Below the pieces are notes generated by a model. The model saw nothing but the letters and a program-made list of their open reading frames with translations. It searched no databases and was not told where the DNA came from. The translations under genes were made by a program, and so were the position numbers. This document shows positions 20,911-33,500 of a stretch of DNA of 64,000 nucleotides, in pieces. Numbering within the stretch: the stretch's first letter is position 1; each line of letters begins with the position of its first letter. Source of the stretch: Corythucha ciliata (Eukaryota; Arthropoda; Insecta; Hemiptera; Tingidae); NCBI GenBank assembly GCA_038030265.1, contig CM075943.1:31248001-31312000 (forward strand). The letters run 5' to 3'.

Positions 20911-21610
20911 GTTTGTTCAGTTTCTCCGTTTCTATGAACTACACTCATCTGTTCACATATGGCGACTTATTCCGTGAAATTTAGCCCCGGCGCTGTCCAC
21001 CCGCCCTCTCCGAATTGGAACATATGTTTTTAGACAAGACGGGTGGGATAGCTCCGGCGCTAAGTTTTACTGAACTGGCCCAATGAGTTGAATAATAGGG
21101 GTATTCATGAGCGCGCCTCGGTGGTGTAATGTATACAATTACCCATTACACTATAAGGATGCGGCGAGCTGTGACACGGCTCACTCGGCTTCGTGTGGGC
21201 ATTCACGGCGGTGCACGTATGACAAACCACGCATCGACCGAAATGCCCGCGTAGTACGGGTGTGAAGTGCACAGCTGATCGATCCTCAGGGTATGGCGTA
21301 AGAGCCGCTTAAGAGCTTAGGCGCCAGCGGCCCCATAGACCCGAGTCCGCACCCTGAAAAAAGGGGGGGGGGGTATTTATGAAAAATGTTAAACCTTAGG
21401 TCCATTCCATTGTTTCATGAGTGCTACACTTTTGAAGAAAATCATCTGGTTTCATTCAATTTTTCAGAATAAGTCAATGAAATCACATGGTTTTCTACAC
21501 TAGTGTAGCACTAGCAAAACAATGGAACGGACCTCTTGTATTATTTTTACATGCTATATTCCGAACAGATGAGTGTAGTTCATAGAAACGGAGAAATTGA
21601 ACAAACAAAA
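20911..21610. mobile_element. MITE with long inverted ends, containing a second small MITE
   Basis: The inverted arms 20911-20955 and 21563-21610 share CTCCGTTTCTATGAACTACA. Internal short inverted matches surround CCCCGGCGCT (about 20985) and CTCCGGCGCT (about 21050). A separate 137 bp hairpin, 21398-21534, lies inside, with arms starting AGGTCCATTCCATTGTTT. A poly-G tract lies at about 21363-21373. A stretch at 21115-21170 superficially resembles a tRNA but does not fold as one. Confidence 0.6.
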
Positions 21611-23234
21611 AAAAAAAATAATAATAATTGCATAGTGGAGAGACAAGGACTTTTATTTCCAAATTAGAAATAACAGGGTTTACGTCGGTAACATAATGTT
21701 AAAATTCTGAGCATGCATAACCATAATGAAAAAACTTTATCGACGAATTTGTGTTATTGACTTATGCGACCGCATCCACCCAGACTTATGCACAATTTTG
21801 AATGGAATCAATAAATTTTAAATACAATTTAGGCCGTGATACAAACCCCGCACCCCGGGTTCCGTTAAACAAATCATGACATAATTGCACCAGCTACTTG
21901 ACATTTCTTAATAACGCTTTGTTTTGATTATTGTGATGGTGAGAATCAGAATCAGAAAGATAATTTTTGAAGTAAACCCTGTTGAAAATTGAAGGCTACC
22001 TTCACCATTCTCCCAAAACATTTATTTTTCTGTACTTGTTCTCTCATTTTCTCTCACTAAGGAAGTCGGGCCTCACTCTTGGCCCTCAAAATGTGATTAC
22101 AGCTTAACACAGTCCCCTACATCCTTCCACGAAATGCATGGCTAACGACTTAATAGTATGATTTTGATTTCCTTTTTGTCGCTCTACATCCATAAATACA
22201 AGACTTATCTTTTATCTTCACTCCTGTGTGGATGGAAGGAGAGAACTTCTGGACTCGAGAGAGAGAGAGTGAGTGAGGGAGTTATCGGGATGATATCAGA
22301 GGGGGAGGGAGAAAGATTGAGAGAGAATGTGAGATTGAGAGGAAAAGCAGTGAATAGAATAGTTACGAAGCTGGCCACGATAAAAAAAAAAAAAAAAAGG
22401 AAGAAAAGGCTGGTGGCGTGGTGGCAAAGAGAGCAAAGGGACAGAATGAGTCATGATGAGAAAGAAAAAAAAAAGGAAAAAGATTTAGCAGATCACAGTA
22501 GAAAGCGGAATTCCTCTCTGAAAGACGGTATATGCGATGATATAAATTCCCCGTTAAACAATCATTCGGAGAGCACGAGATATCTAGAATTTTAGGAGCT
22601 CTAAAAATTCAACTTTTTTTGTGTGCCCTACTTTATTTTTGAGATGAGTAAGAGAATGTGGGAGTGGTGAGAGACGGTGGCGAGAAAATCTAACGGAAAA
22701 CACTTAATAGATCGCCCACCCCATTATACTTCCAGGCGCGTCCATTCTATGAACATTGCAATGATAGATTTAGGATCCGCACCAACTGTTAGCAACGCTA
22801 TTGATTTGTTTTTGAATTACGAGTTATAAGCGAGCCATTTGACTCTCTCAATGCTTCTTCTAAAAATCTTCTTCAGGGAAGAAAGAGCTTCAGAAACAAT
22901 TGCTGTTCCGTTTACGATGTGCACATTAAAAAAAAGATTTAATGTAGGTATATTTTAATATTTATTTAATTATTTATTGATTTATTTATTTAATGTATAT
23001 GTATATATTGAAACCACAAATTAACAAGTGAGTTATTTACGAAATATTTTATTCGTATTTGATGGCCCCTTGTTTTCTTGCTTTCAGTCAGCTCACTTTA
23101 TTGGTTCTGTTATACCTACTGTAAAAAAAAAATAAATAAATAAACCATTGCACTACATTCCGGGAGAAATAGAGCAGTGTGAAAATACAGGAGAACATAA
23201 AGATGCCCTGAACAGCCCAAGAAAATTCCATAAA
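21611..23234. other. No gene seen; simple repeats
   Basis: A poly-A/AAT tract follows the MITE. The open frame 22158-22595 is purine-rich low-complexity sequence, with (GA)n at about 22256-22275 and a poly-A run at about 22383-22398. It is very unlikely to be a protein. AT-rich (TTTA)n-like sequence lies at about 22960-23000. Confidence 0.5.
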
Positions 23235-23400
23235 AAATCGACTTAGGCCGTCTACACACGGAGCGACTGAAAAGAAACTGTTTGGAAACTTGAGTTACAA
23301 ACCAGTCGCCTTCGAGTTTCTTAGTTGTATTTTGATAAGACTCCACACGCGGAGCAACTAAAAGAGAACGCGTTTGAGACACCGACTGTTTTCTGATAAT
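23235..23400. repeat. Short repeat with internal direct copies (CACACGCGGAGCAACT type)
   Basis: GTCTACACACGGAGCGACTG at about 23250 is partly repeated as CTCCACACGCGGAGCAACT at about 23340, both followed by AAAAG. This looks like part of a dispersed non-coding repeat. The ends were not resolved. Confidence 0.35.
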
Positions 23401-23699
23401 GTGACCAAAAGCAAACTGGTCCGTTAACGGTGGTGCGGAACAAGGGCGGTCCTAGGGACTCATCCAGGGGAGGGGGGCACCAGGCCGTTTGTTACTCTTC
23501 TTCACATTGGTCAATTTTTCGTTATCATACACGCAAACTACAGTAAGTTTTCCGATTTTAAACGTATCCCCGTCCCGCAAATTGTTCCTACTTCAAAACT
23601 AAAACTAACGCCCGAATTTATGAGCGTTCTTTCCTCTAACTGAAAAGAGTTATTTTTCTGTTACAAAAGCATTAAAAAATTGCCTTTCACCCACTCTTC

Positions 23700-23860
23700 C
23701 GTTTGGTCGTGGTTGAAAGGAATAGAATGTTTTAAGAAAATCGTAGAAAACATCCACCGTGTCCTTTGACATGATAAGGTTTTTAGATGACTCCTCGAGC
23801 ACAGCAGATGCAGTGGATCTTCTTTTCCGGAAATCATATTGAGCGGCATCCAACAACACC
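23700..23860 (-). pseudogene. Fragment of non-LTR retrotransposon reverse transcriptase
   Basis: The translation QYDFRKRRSTASAVLE followed by VFYDFLKTFYSF aligns with the QxGFRxxRST and FxDxxKAFDxV blocks of Jockey-like reverse transcriptases. The sequence drifts into another frame at about 23725. The catalytic Asp of the second block is kept. No other domain is present, so this is a small decayed remnant. Confidence 0.5.
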
Positions 23861-26762
23861 CCAATTCAGCCTCGGCAGCAGAATATTTCTTGGGTTTTCT
23901 GTAGGCCCCCTTTTTTTCTGCTGTTTGTTTTGTGTTCAAGTTGAATATTGTGTTTGTACGTAATAAATGTACCTATTACGTGTATGCATACGTGATATTG
24001 TGGCCAAATCCCTTGTACGTATCTTGGAAGCGTCCTATTTTAAAGTTCATTATGAAATAATTTATAACTATAGGTATTATATTACGTATTGTACAAATCG
24101 GGTCATTTCAAATTCTCTGGTTCCACTTTCACTCACGGCAAAATGATCTTGCTACACACACACACACACACACAAAGTTCTTCGGTACTTTATCAAAGGT
24201 TTCAGTACGTCTTTTCGAATGATTCGAATTTTCGAAGATGATTTGTGGATTCTTGGATGACACATTTGATCGACCGAACAGACGAACATGACGAGAACAG
24301 AAGAACATGGTTTCTGATACATCAACACACAAGAACATGGTTGCTGACACTCAAGCGTCAAGCAAGCTCCCAACACTGTGCTAATTAACAGCTGACACCG
24401 TTAAACCCTCAATTTTTGGGAAACAATGAAATGAGAATGTTGTGACTCGGTTACGACGGGAAGAGCAACCAAAGACACAGCAGTTTTCTCTGGATTCGCC
24501 CTTGAGAGACATCCCACGAGCACCTTATCATTCCTTTATTGGTACTCGCCAGCTCACCGTTTCGTTCTAGTGCTCAGAGAACAGCACGGGTTCAGCAAAA
24601 TGGTCGAAAACCGTTTTTCGTTTTCTTGCTCCAACAAACAGCCGGCAGTGAAAGTTTCTGTACGGGTGTACTGCGCACCCGCATAACCGTCTTGTTTTCT
24701 TGATTCGGTGATGCCAAAGGTACAATATCGAGGCCTCCTCATCACCGTCGGATTATTTAGCCGTATTTCATAGTAAAAAAGTGTCACTGACCAACATTTT
24801 TGATACATTAACTTCCTCATTGTAGAAAACCTTTGTTGTAGTTTGTTGTCAAACGACAACAACAAATCACATGGCGTACCGCAAGGGAGTACCGGACTCA
24901 ATGTTTCTCTGAAACGCCTCCAGATATCGTATCCCTTAGCTACAATCGCCAATAGGACAATATTGATGCTAGCGACCTGGCTGTGGTCTCATTCGACTCA
25001 GCGTTAACAAATACGTCGGGAACCACCTCAAATTCAAGTCAATTCTAAAATCTAAAAATTCAAGGAATTTTTCAAACTTTCTCCCACTCCGCAATCATGG
25101 TCCCCCCCCCCACTCCCACAACTCCGGACTCATCGGATCTCTTATTCTAGTATAATAACGGATGTTATAGCCAATTTCAGAGGTTCACGAGTTTTACCCG
25201 CTAGGAGGTAAAAAGGTTTTTGACTGTACTATTATTCTGAAAGCATAATGTACAAAGCAATAACCTATGGGTAATTAAGCATTCGGTATCAAAAATCTAT
25301 ATCTGCTTAAACTCCGGTTAACCTAATCACTGAAAAATAATAAAATGAATGAAAACTATTCAGTAGGAACGGAAAAAATCCAAAAAAAACCTCCAACTAT
25401 TAATAGACGTCTATACTAAAGTACATTCATCTAATACTTGTACTACTACTAACTCTAATATTAAACTTTAATTTCACCCTATACAGTGGTATAGAGATAT
25501 CTCAGGCGAATAGTAAGACAAATGCTCCGTAGCCTAGATTTGGTAGAGTTGTGGGTCCGGCGGGCAATACTATGAGAACGAAGGATGAAGAAAATCTCAT
25601 TCGGTAGAATGAAATGAGAATAAATTAGGAATGAATTTAACTAAATAAGAAAACTCTTCAAAGTTGGTCGGCAGTTTGGACGGAATGAGGTAGGACGGTA
25701 TGGAGAGACCAAAAAAAAAAAAAAAAAGAAAAAAAAAAGAGGATTGAATAGAAAGAAAAATGATTCTTCGAGGTACTTGGCCCGTAAAGAGAAGGAAACT
25801 AGAATGTCTTTTCGCCTTTCATGAATGACACGAAATTCAGGCAAAATAAAATAAAGATGATTTCGTGCTGGCCCCATCCCAGGACAGGCGAGAAGGGTCA
25901 TGAACAAACTTCGTGCAGAAGTTGTAAAATAAATAAATAAAATTGTGGTGCAGCGACGAAAAAAGAAAATAATTAAACTAAAGAGGTGGAAAGGGAAAAT
26001 AAATAGCCTGGCTTAAAGAAAAATAAAGTGGAACAAATAACAAGACACTCAATTTTTTGACTTTAGAAATTGACTAGGTATCATGGTGACGCGAGCTGGC
26101 ATCATGTCCAAAGAGATGAGAATTGGCTGCAATGGTCAGACGGTAACATAACGAGGCGTAATGATTCCAAGTGTTACAGTAATAACAAATTAATTAAGAA
26201 ATTAGTATTGAGTTTAAAACTGGAAAGTGGAATAAAAAGAAAACGTTTTCCCATACGTACTTGACAAAATAAAAATAAAAGTGCATCTAGACAAATGACA
26301 ATGCCTCGACGAGTGGTAACGACATCGGTCCGTGAGGAGGAGTGAGAAGAGTTGCGTTGCGTCGCAACGAGAAGAACCCCTCCAGTAATGGGAAACAAAA
26401 TGCGGTAGCCATCCGAAGCGCGTATTGGTGGCAAATTTTGGCAAACATTTTCATGCCCTTCAAAGATATATGCGATTGAGTGCAAAAAGTCAAAACATTT
26501 CGAGGTTTTGTGCGATTTTCGACGTGAAGCCGACCGATTTTTTTGTTGGCAAAGTTCAGATTCGGATTCAGCACCCCCAAAAACACATAAATCCGTTGAG
26601 AAAAAACCTATACTTTTGTCCTGAAACAGGCTTTCCAGAGCCCCAATTGACTGGGCTATTGACGAAAAAACAAAATTATCGTAAAATACGTATAAATGAT
26701 GCAGTTATCATCAATCTACGTTCAGAAAAGCAGTGTAGTTCATCATCTGTTCAACGGCCATT
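23861..26762. other. No gene recognised; microsatellites
   Basis: This holds a (CA)n tract at about 24153-24174, a C-run near 25101-25110 and a poly-A stretch at about 25711-25738. A minus-strand open frame of 132 codons (24952-24554) has a possible acceptor just upstream and several Cys, but matches no family I know. Frames at 26174-26766 overlap on both strands without family features. Confidence 0.45.
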
Positions 26763-27125
26763 GTGAACGTGAGTGAGGCACACGCCAAACACGGTGGTTC
26801 GGTCATCCTGGTGGCCCACCAGTCCCACCACTTTGTCCGATGCCGACTCCGATCATACTGGTGGCCCACCAATTTGTCCATCAATACACTAAGGGCGAAT
26901 TGGTGGCTTCACCCACCAATATGTCCGAAATGTTTTTGGCTTCACCCACCAATATGTCCGAAATGTTTTTGACAAATTGGTGGCCGAGGGAATTTTTCTC
27001 CATCCACCATATGACCGCCCACTAATTTGTCCGATACACAACGGACATATTGGTGGGTGCAGGAATTTCTTCCATTACCGCACTCACCAATTTGTTCGCC
27101 CACCAATATGTCCGGACCCCATACA
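26763..27125. repeat. Cluster of CACCAATATGTCCG motifs
   Basis: CCACCAATATGTCCG or a near form occurs many times in both orientations between about 26800 and 27115. A 33 bp unit is directly repeated at 26906-26938 and 26939-26971. The motif CGGACATATTGGTGG at about 27040 is the inverted form. The open frames here are by-products of the repeat. It resembles the subterminal repeat array of a DNA transposon, but no outer ends were identified. Confidence 0.7.
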
Positions 27126-27339
27126 GCACGGCGAAGCTCAGGGAGTTCCTGTTAAGAGCGCACACCCAGCTTCAAATGGCGTCTTCTTTCCATGTCACCG
27201 CCAAGATTTATAATATAATTTCTGACTTTTTGTCCCTAATTTGTTATATAAATGTCGAAGAATCTCAGGGGGCGGGGCATCGCCCCATGCCCCCCCCCTG
27301 GAACCGCCACTGGCCCTCTGTGGCTCGTCAAACTCACTA

Positions 27340-28575
27340 AATTTGGGAAAGTTTCATTAACCGGAAGAACATAGTCCTGAAACTGGTCTTATTCGGCAGG
27401 TTTCATGGAGATGGTTACAAATACGATAGTCTGCGGTCGCCTGCTTGGGGCATTTGACCTGGGTCGCCAGGGGGGCTGGGTCGCCAGCCAAACACACTAA
27501 ATTAGGGGTAATAATTAACCGGAAGAACGAAGTCCGGAAAATGGTTTTATGCAACAGGTTTTATGTAGCTGAATACCAAAATGATCGTCTGTCAGGGGCT
27601 TTGACTGGCGACCGAGGGCAAATGCCCCAAGTAGGTGCCGGCAGACGATCATTTTCGTATACAGCTACGAAAAACCTGTTGCATACGACCATTTTCCATT
27701 CTTCGTTCATCCGGTTAATTGAAATTCCCCAAATTCCGTGAGTTTGGCAGGCCGGAGAGGGCGTTCTTGGCGGCACTAAACCGCTTTACGTCGAGGCGAG
27801 ACTTGCCAAAGAACATTTACTCTGACAACGGCACTAACTTTGTCGGGGCAACTACGAAAACTGGTGTCACTGACCCTAAAATCGGACAAGGTCTCAGATA
27901 CGTCGGTCACCTTATTGATTTCGTGACTACGTTCTTACGGTTGAATGGGACTGTCCTGTCGCCAGCTCTCGAACTAATAGGGGTATTCACGTCAACTTTC
28001 GTACTGTTAGTAGTTTCATAATTGCGTAGTCAGATGTTCCTTACCAGGGAAATCAATTTTCGAATAAATGAGTTTAAAATAATATACCCTGAACCCCGCC
28101 CCGAACCTCCCCGAACGAAATTAAGGAAAAAATGATTCCAATTTCGATTTCCCTAACAATTAATGGGCGACAGTCCCATTCAACCAGAAGAACATAGTCA
28201 TTAAAGGTGTGCAAAATGATGGCATTTGACCCCCTATTTACGAGTCCGGAAGTCTGCCATGCTGTACCTGGGGCCTAAGGATTTTATAGCTAATTAAAGT
28301 CCTTAATTTGGGACATGAATTTAACCAGAAGAACATAGTCCAGAACTAGTCTAATTCGAAAGGTTTTTTGGAGCTGATTACGAATATGATCGTCTGCCGC
28401 CGTCTGCCTGGGCCATTTGCCCTTTGTGGCTCGCCAAACTCTCGGAATTTGGAAAATTTTAACTAACCGAAAGAACATAGTCCTGAAACTGGTCTTATTC
28501 GATAGGTTTTATGGAAATGATTACAAATATAATCGTCTGACGGCGTCTGCCTGGGGCACGCCTGGGGGGAAAAAA
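27340..28575. repeat. Family of about 130 bp repeat units in both orientations
   Basis: Units containing AACCGGAAGAACATAGTCC, a shared GGTTTTATG block and GATCGTCTGCC recur near 27355-27470, 27510-27600, 28315-28425 and 28460-28560. One inverted unit lies at about 27630-27735. Copies differ by many substitutions. A BEL/Pao integrase fragment sits between units. The arrangement could be a decayed long repeat with internal tandem structure. Confidence 0.65.
27755..27850 (+). pseudogene. Fragment of BEL/Pao retrotransposon integrase
   Basis: The translation FLAALNRFTSRRDLPKNIY followed by SDNGTNFVGA is the characteristic integrase core block of BEL/Pao elements, including the second catalytic Asp in SDNGTNF. 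No neighbouring integrase, RT or LTR was found. This is an isolated remnant of about 32 codons. Confidence 0.75.
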
Positions 28576-28812
28576 TAATAAATGATGGTCTGACGTGTGA
28601 TAGATTTTACGTTTTAGCGTGAGGTAGAGGGAGATAAAAAGCTGAGCTCCTAGGAGCGAAGAAAGAAATCACATTTCTCGTCTCACCTTATTGTTAGCAT
28701 TTATATTCAATGATGGTTGAATTAACATATATATCTCATATACTCCATGACATGCAAAAATATCCTTCAAAACCATTGGCAGGAGGGAAATGGCACATTT
28801 TTGTGTATCATG

Positions 28813-30513
28813 CACTGGGAGAAAAAACAGCTCAAAACTCGGTTGAATTTAACTGAGCTTACTTGGTTAATAATTTGCACCCGAGTAAGTTCGGTCGTTT
28901 TAACCTGGTACCATTTTCCGGTTAAACACAATTTCTAACCGAGTTTGATTTTAACCAATATGTTGGCAGATTCAACCTAGTAGATGTGCTCGGTTAAATC
29001 AAGTTGATTACTCGGTCAAAAATTTGCACCCGAGTCATTTCATCATCAACCAAGTAGCTTGGTAAAAAGTATTCAACCAAATCATAACATTATTAACCGA
29101 GTTACTCGGTCATATTATACCGAGTACACACGGTTAATTTTATCCGACTCACTCGGTTGTTTTAACAGAAATGACCTAGCCAAGCTTGGTAAAAAATAAC
29201 CAATCTCACTAGGTTTCTTGTCATTTTCTTGCTCGGTTGTTGCAATGAATTAACCGTACCTGCTCTATAATGAAGGTATTAAAGCGAACAAGGAATTGCA
29301 TTATTAACCAGCAATAATTTCGTTTGCAGAAGTTGCTAAATATGTTCACATTTATTCAGGTAACTTTGATGAAACACATATAAAAGCCTTTGAAAACAAA
29401 TATCGACCGCTTCTAAAATGCCGTCGAATGAATACATATAAGAAACCATCTGTAACGATGTAGGCTTGCCTGACTGATTCCCAGCTGTCTTCTGCTGGAG
29501 AAGAATGGTTGAATTCCCAAAACTGCTCGCTCCCGGTCTCTTCCGGGTCCGAGCTCCCGGTCCGTTTTGTTGTTTGAAAGGTAGATCAAATAGACAGCCG
29601 TGTTTCATCGCGACGCCTTTTTTGGATGCTCAATTTACTTCCGAGAACTACCTACGTGTAGGGCAGGAACAGACGGGCTTCAAATAATTTCAATGCAAGT
29701 AAAAAAGTAAGGAAAAATTGCTCACCGCTGAGAGGCTCATCAGGCATGAGGGCTAAGCTCTGCTACTGGTTTAAGCCGAAGTTATAGTTCTAATAAATGA
29801 TTATATAATAATTAAAAATGGAAACTTAAAAAAACATGCAACAGTAAAAAAAAAATTGCTTACCTGTAATTTCCTTAATTTCCGCTTCAGGAATTTTCCA
29901 CTCTCGAAGTAAATCGGCTATACGTCGGTCATTGTTATTATGATGAAATTGACACAGTATAGATGGAACCCTGTTATTTTTATTTAATCACTCATCACTT
30001 AACGAGCACTGACTAGCCCGAATCCGACTGACGCAATACGAAAACCAACTAGACACGTGCTACTCAGTAGTTTTGTTTCCCGCCGACAAACCTACTTGGT
30101 CAGCTAAAATTAACGGTCGTTTCCACTAGGTCAAAACATCGTGTGAGCAGCCATATTCATTCATTTTCTAACCGAGTCGACAGGGTTTGTCGTACCATAA
30201 CCTGTTTACTCGGTAAAATCATCCGAAGGTCACTGAGAAGTTGTGGGGATTATTCTCTTACTCGGGTAACGCAGACGCCTCGCTGTCTTTAACCGAGTGC
30301 CACGGACTCGGTTGGTGCCTTATTTAACCAGATACTCGGTTATTATTCGTGTGATTCACAGGTCCACTCGGTCATCATGGCTTTTTGTGGCCTAGAACTC
30401 GGTCAGTATTTGATTCAACGCAGTTAGACGGTCATTACTTGGTCAAAAAGTTCGGTTAACCCAACCAAGTATTTACTTTGACCGAGCCAAAAAACCGACT
30501 CGTTTTCCCAGTG
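28813..30513. mobile_element. Non-autonomous element made of ACTCGGTTAA motifs, hAT-like ends
   Basis: The ends CACTGGGAGAAAA (28813) and TTTTCCCAGTG (30513) are inverted. Both outer thirds are dense with ACTCGGTTAA and TTAACCGAGT variants in both orientations, more than thirty by eye. The centre, about 29230-30000, lacks them and encodes no recognised protein. CACTGGGAAAA-type ends are common in hAT-derived elements. I could not find a clear 8 bp duplication: the flanks read GTATCATG and TGGCACTG. Confidence 0.7.
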
Positions 30514-33500
30514 TGGCACTGTTTAATGAAAATGTATAAAAAAAAAAGCAAGGTGTCTTCTTAGGTCAGCCTATAAAGTACCGAAAGTTTTGTTTTGTCA
30601 CTTAAGTCCGTGACTGGGTGCTAAAAATGAAACTCCGTGGAATCCTTCAATAACTATGCCGGTTGTTACAATTTCTCGGTCATGCTGATTATTATTTTTA
30701 TTCCGGATACCACATTATTTATCCCATAACAATAACGCTGCCATAATGTTACTAATGTAAAATTTGAGCATGCAAATTTCATGAAATGCGATGAAAATCA
30801 CATTTATATGAAAATTACATGAAAGTCGACACCACACAACCCTATGATCTCAAAACCTTTGAAAATTCCCATTTCGGACCCGCTTTTCGCCCATAAAAAC
30901 TCAGGGAGTTAGTTGATCAAACTGATCAGATGTTAGGACCAACTAGATTCTCAATGGAACCTATGTACGAAAGAACGAGTTTTTTCGAGCAATCCTAGGA
31001 CAAGATAATGTGGTCCGGACGGCATACGGCGGACGGACATTCGAGAAAGCGAATCTAGACATGTTAAAACGTATAGTAAAACCAAAACACTCCTAGAAAT
31101 GAGACGTTTCCGATGAAATAAAACAACAACAAAGATTCATGTTTCAGGGGTTCTGATACGTGAAAAAAACATGTCATGACCCACATTTGCTCGCCATATC
31201 AGGGCCAGACCAATAGTGCATTTTTTAAAATGAAATACACTGAAAACAAACGCACGAACAATGCCTCATTGTCAGTGTGTGTTATGTTGCTCCTGGTTTT
31301 ACCCTTGCGCTTATAGATAATTTCCCTAAAGATGGCTCTGAACAATACACTTGAGGCCGTTTTCAGAAATCCACCTTTACGGAAGCCTTTACTTAACGAG
31401 TTGAAAAATGTGATGGCTTATAAAAATGTCATCGTTTCAAGAATACGGCCCTTAGTTACTTTTCTAATCGTATATCAATAAAAATACTCGTTTCTTAGTT
31501 AAATCAGCATTTTTATATTCCTCCCTACATGCCAACTCTCGATGTAACGATTTCCGGGAATGAAGATGAACTCCCAGTGGTCCGTCGGGCACCGTTATAT
31601 CCGGATTTTTGTAACTGAGAAAAATTGTTTTAATATTGAGTTTTTTTTTTAATATTGTTAATTTTCCAACAGTGAGGTTTCCGAGCTCTCATTTCTTCCA
31701 GCCTGCTCTCACATCATTGAAAGCATTTGCGTCCCTTTCTTTTTAATGTCAAATTGTTAACGCTGAGTCCACGGAGAACAGCTCTGGAGAGAAAGAAGTA
31801 AGTGGTAGCTCTGTGGAAAGTATTACTAAATGACGAAACTGGTTTATATAACAGTTAGAGGTTTATTACTTGGCAAACTGCTTCTAGGACTTCATTAGTT
31901 TCTTGGCGAAAGGGATGCTTGATCTTATCAGATCGAGAAGGGAGCGGTAAATAGGCCTGGAAGGAAAATGGCAGAATGTCTGTGATGGCATTAGTTGAGA
32001 TAAGATGTTTACACTTTTCTCGATGACCTCGTCGGGTCATCAAAACTGCGACTGCCGTTTGGAACAGAAAGTTCAAAACAAGAAGCGGAAGATAGTCGAA
32101 TAACACAATTTATTGTAGGTTGACCACGCTCTGACGACCTTTTGAACGGGTTGGATCATGTCAATTTGTTCTCTTCCACCAAAAACACTAAAAGAATTCA
32201 ACAAAAAACTTCCATTACCTATGTAATTTGGTTACATTATACAACTACACAGTGAGAATTAGGGTTACAATTATTCACGGAGCTCTACTTTTAGTAGAAG
32301 TGACAAAGAGTAGTGTTGAGCATTTGACCGGTCAAAATCTTTTCCTGTCCATCTTTGATAAGAATTTGACCATTTTGACCCGTCAAAATCTATTATTCCC
32401 GCCAAACCAAGAGAACTTTAGGGTCGCAAATTTTAATTATATTATTTTTAGAGTCACCAGGACCAATTAGGGCTATCAGGTTAAAAAAAATGACTAAGCT
32501 GTTTTTTTCATATAGAAAGAACGGCTGTTTTTTCTGTTAAAGAAAGAACGTCAACTCCTTCCATTGCGATTTTCTTTCCATTGCGAAATGATAGATTTAT
32601 ACGGAATTTCCTGTTTACCGTTGCCTGAAGAGGTCGGCGAATTGAACGACGAAACGTCGCTTTTTAGGAAAAAAACAGCTTAGTTATTTTTTTCACCTAA
32701 TAGCCCTAATTGGTCGATAATTGGTATAAGAATTTAAGTTGATTAAATTTTATTGGCTGGTCCCATGGCAACTCTGCTCCAAACAGCCAAAGCTGGAACG
32801 CTCATTCCTTCACCGGTCTACCACATGATTAAATGAGAACTCCTCGATTGATGCAGAGAAGCAGGCCGCAGAGATTGACCGTCAATTCGGATTGGGATCG
32901 ATGGAATGCAAGTTAAAAGGGTTGAAAAAATATTGAATTGAAAAATGTTTTATTGATGTTAGCCCATTGGGTACAGGAAAAATAGAAAACACCGACCTAA
33001 GTCGCAAATTTCAACGGCTTTTGTGCCACCAGCCAAATAATTTTTAACTTACTCATTTTGTTAGCCCTTTCATTTTGCATTCCATCAAAACTACCCGCAG
33101 GATTGAGGGGTTGGATAGACTGATCAAAGAGTTCACGCGTTTTCAGCGCCTATTAACTATCTTAAAATGCTTTGAAGACGATTTCAAACTTTTCCGGTAA
33201 GATTATAGTTTCTTATAGAGTTTTCCATTTGAATAAAATTCCGCTCGGAAGTCGAGCATTTCCACCCGTCTTCTCTGAATTATATCATATGGTAACGGAA
33301 AAGACGGGTGGAAATGCTCTGCTCCAGAGCGGAATTTTCGGTTGTAAATGGAAAACGCCATTAATTTCCATACTATTACCCCAAAAGAAATATTGGAGAA
33401 TAAAGAAAAAGAGAAAATAAACAAATACATAAATTACAGCAACAACAGCTGAAAGAAAAAAGGCTAAACCAGGATCTTCAAGAATGCATAAGATAGGATA

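Noticed and set aside
21100..21175. tRNA-like stretch (CCTCGGTGGTGTAATG...)
   Set aside because: It has no matching acceptor stem, no GGTTCRANNCC box at the right distance and no cloverleaf by eye.
22158..22595. 145-codon plus-strand open frame
   Set aside because: It is purine-rich low-complexity sequence with (GA)n and poly-A tracts; the translation is mostly Lys, Arg, Glu and Ser without domain features.
24554..24952. 132-codon minus-strand open frame with several Cys
   Set aside because: No motif was recognised. A possible upstream acceptor alone is not enough to call a gene.
26763..27125. CRISPR-like array
   Set aside because: The repeats are irregularly spaced, occur in both orientations, and have no constant spacer length; the genome is eukaryotic.
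26763..27213. Overlapping open frames with repeated PTNMSEMF-type peptides
   Set aside because: They are translations of the CACCAATATGTCCG repeat cluster, open in several frames at once.
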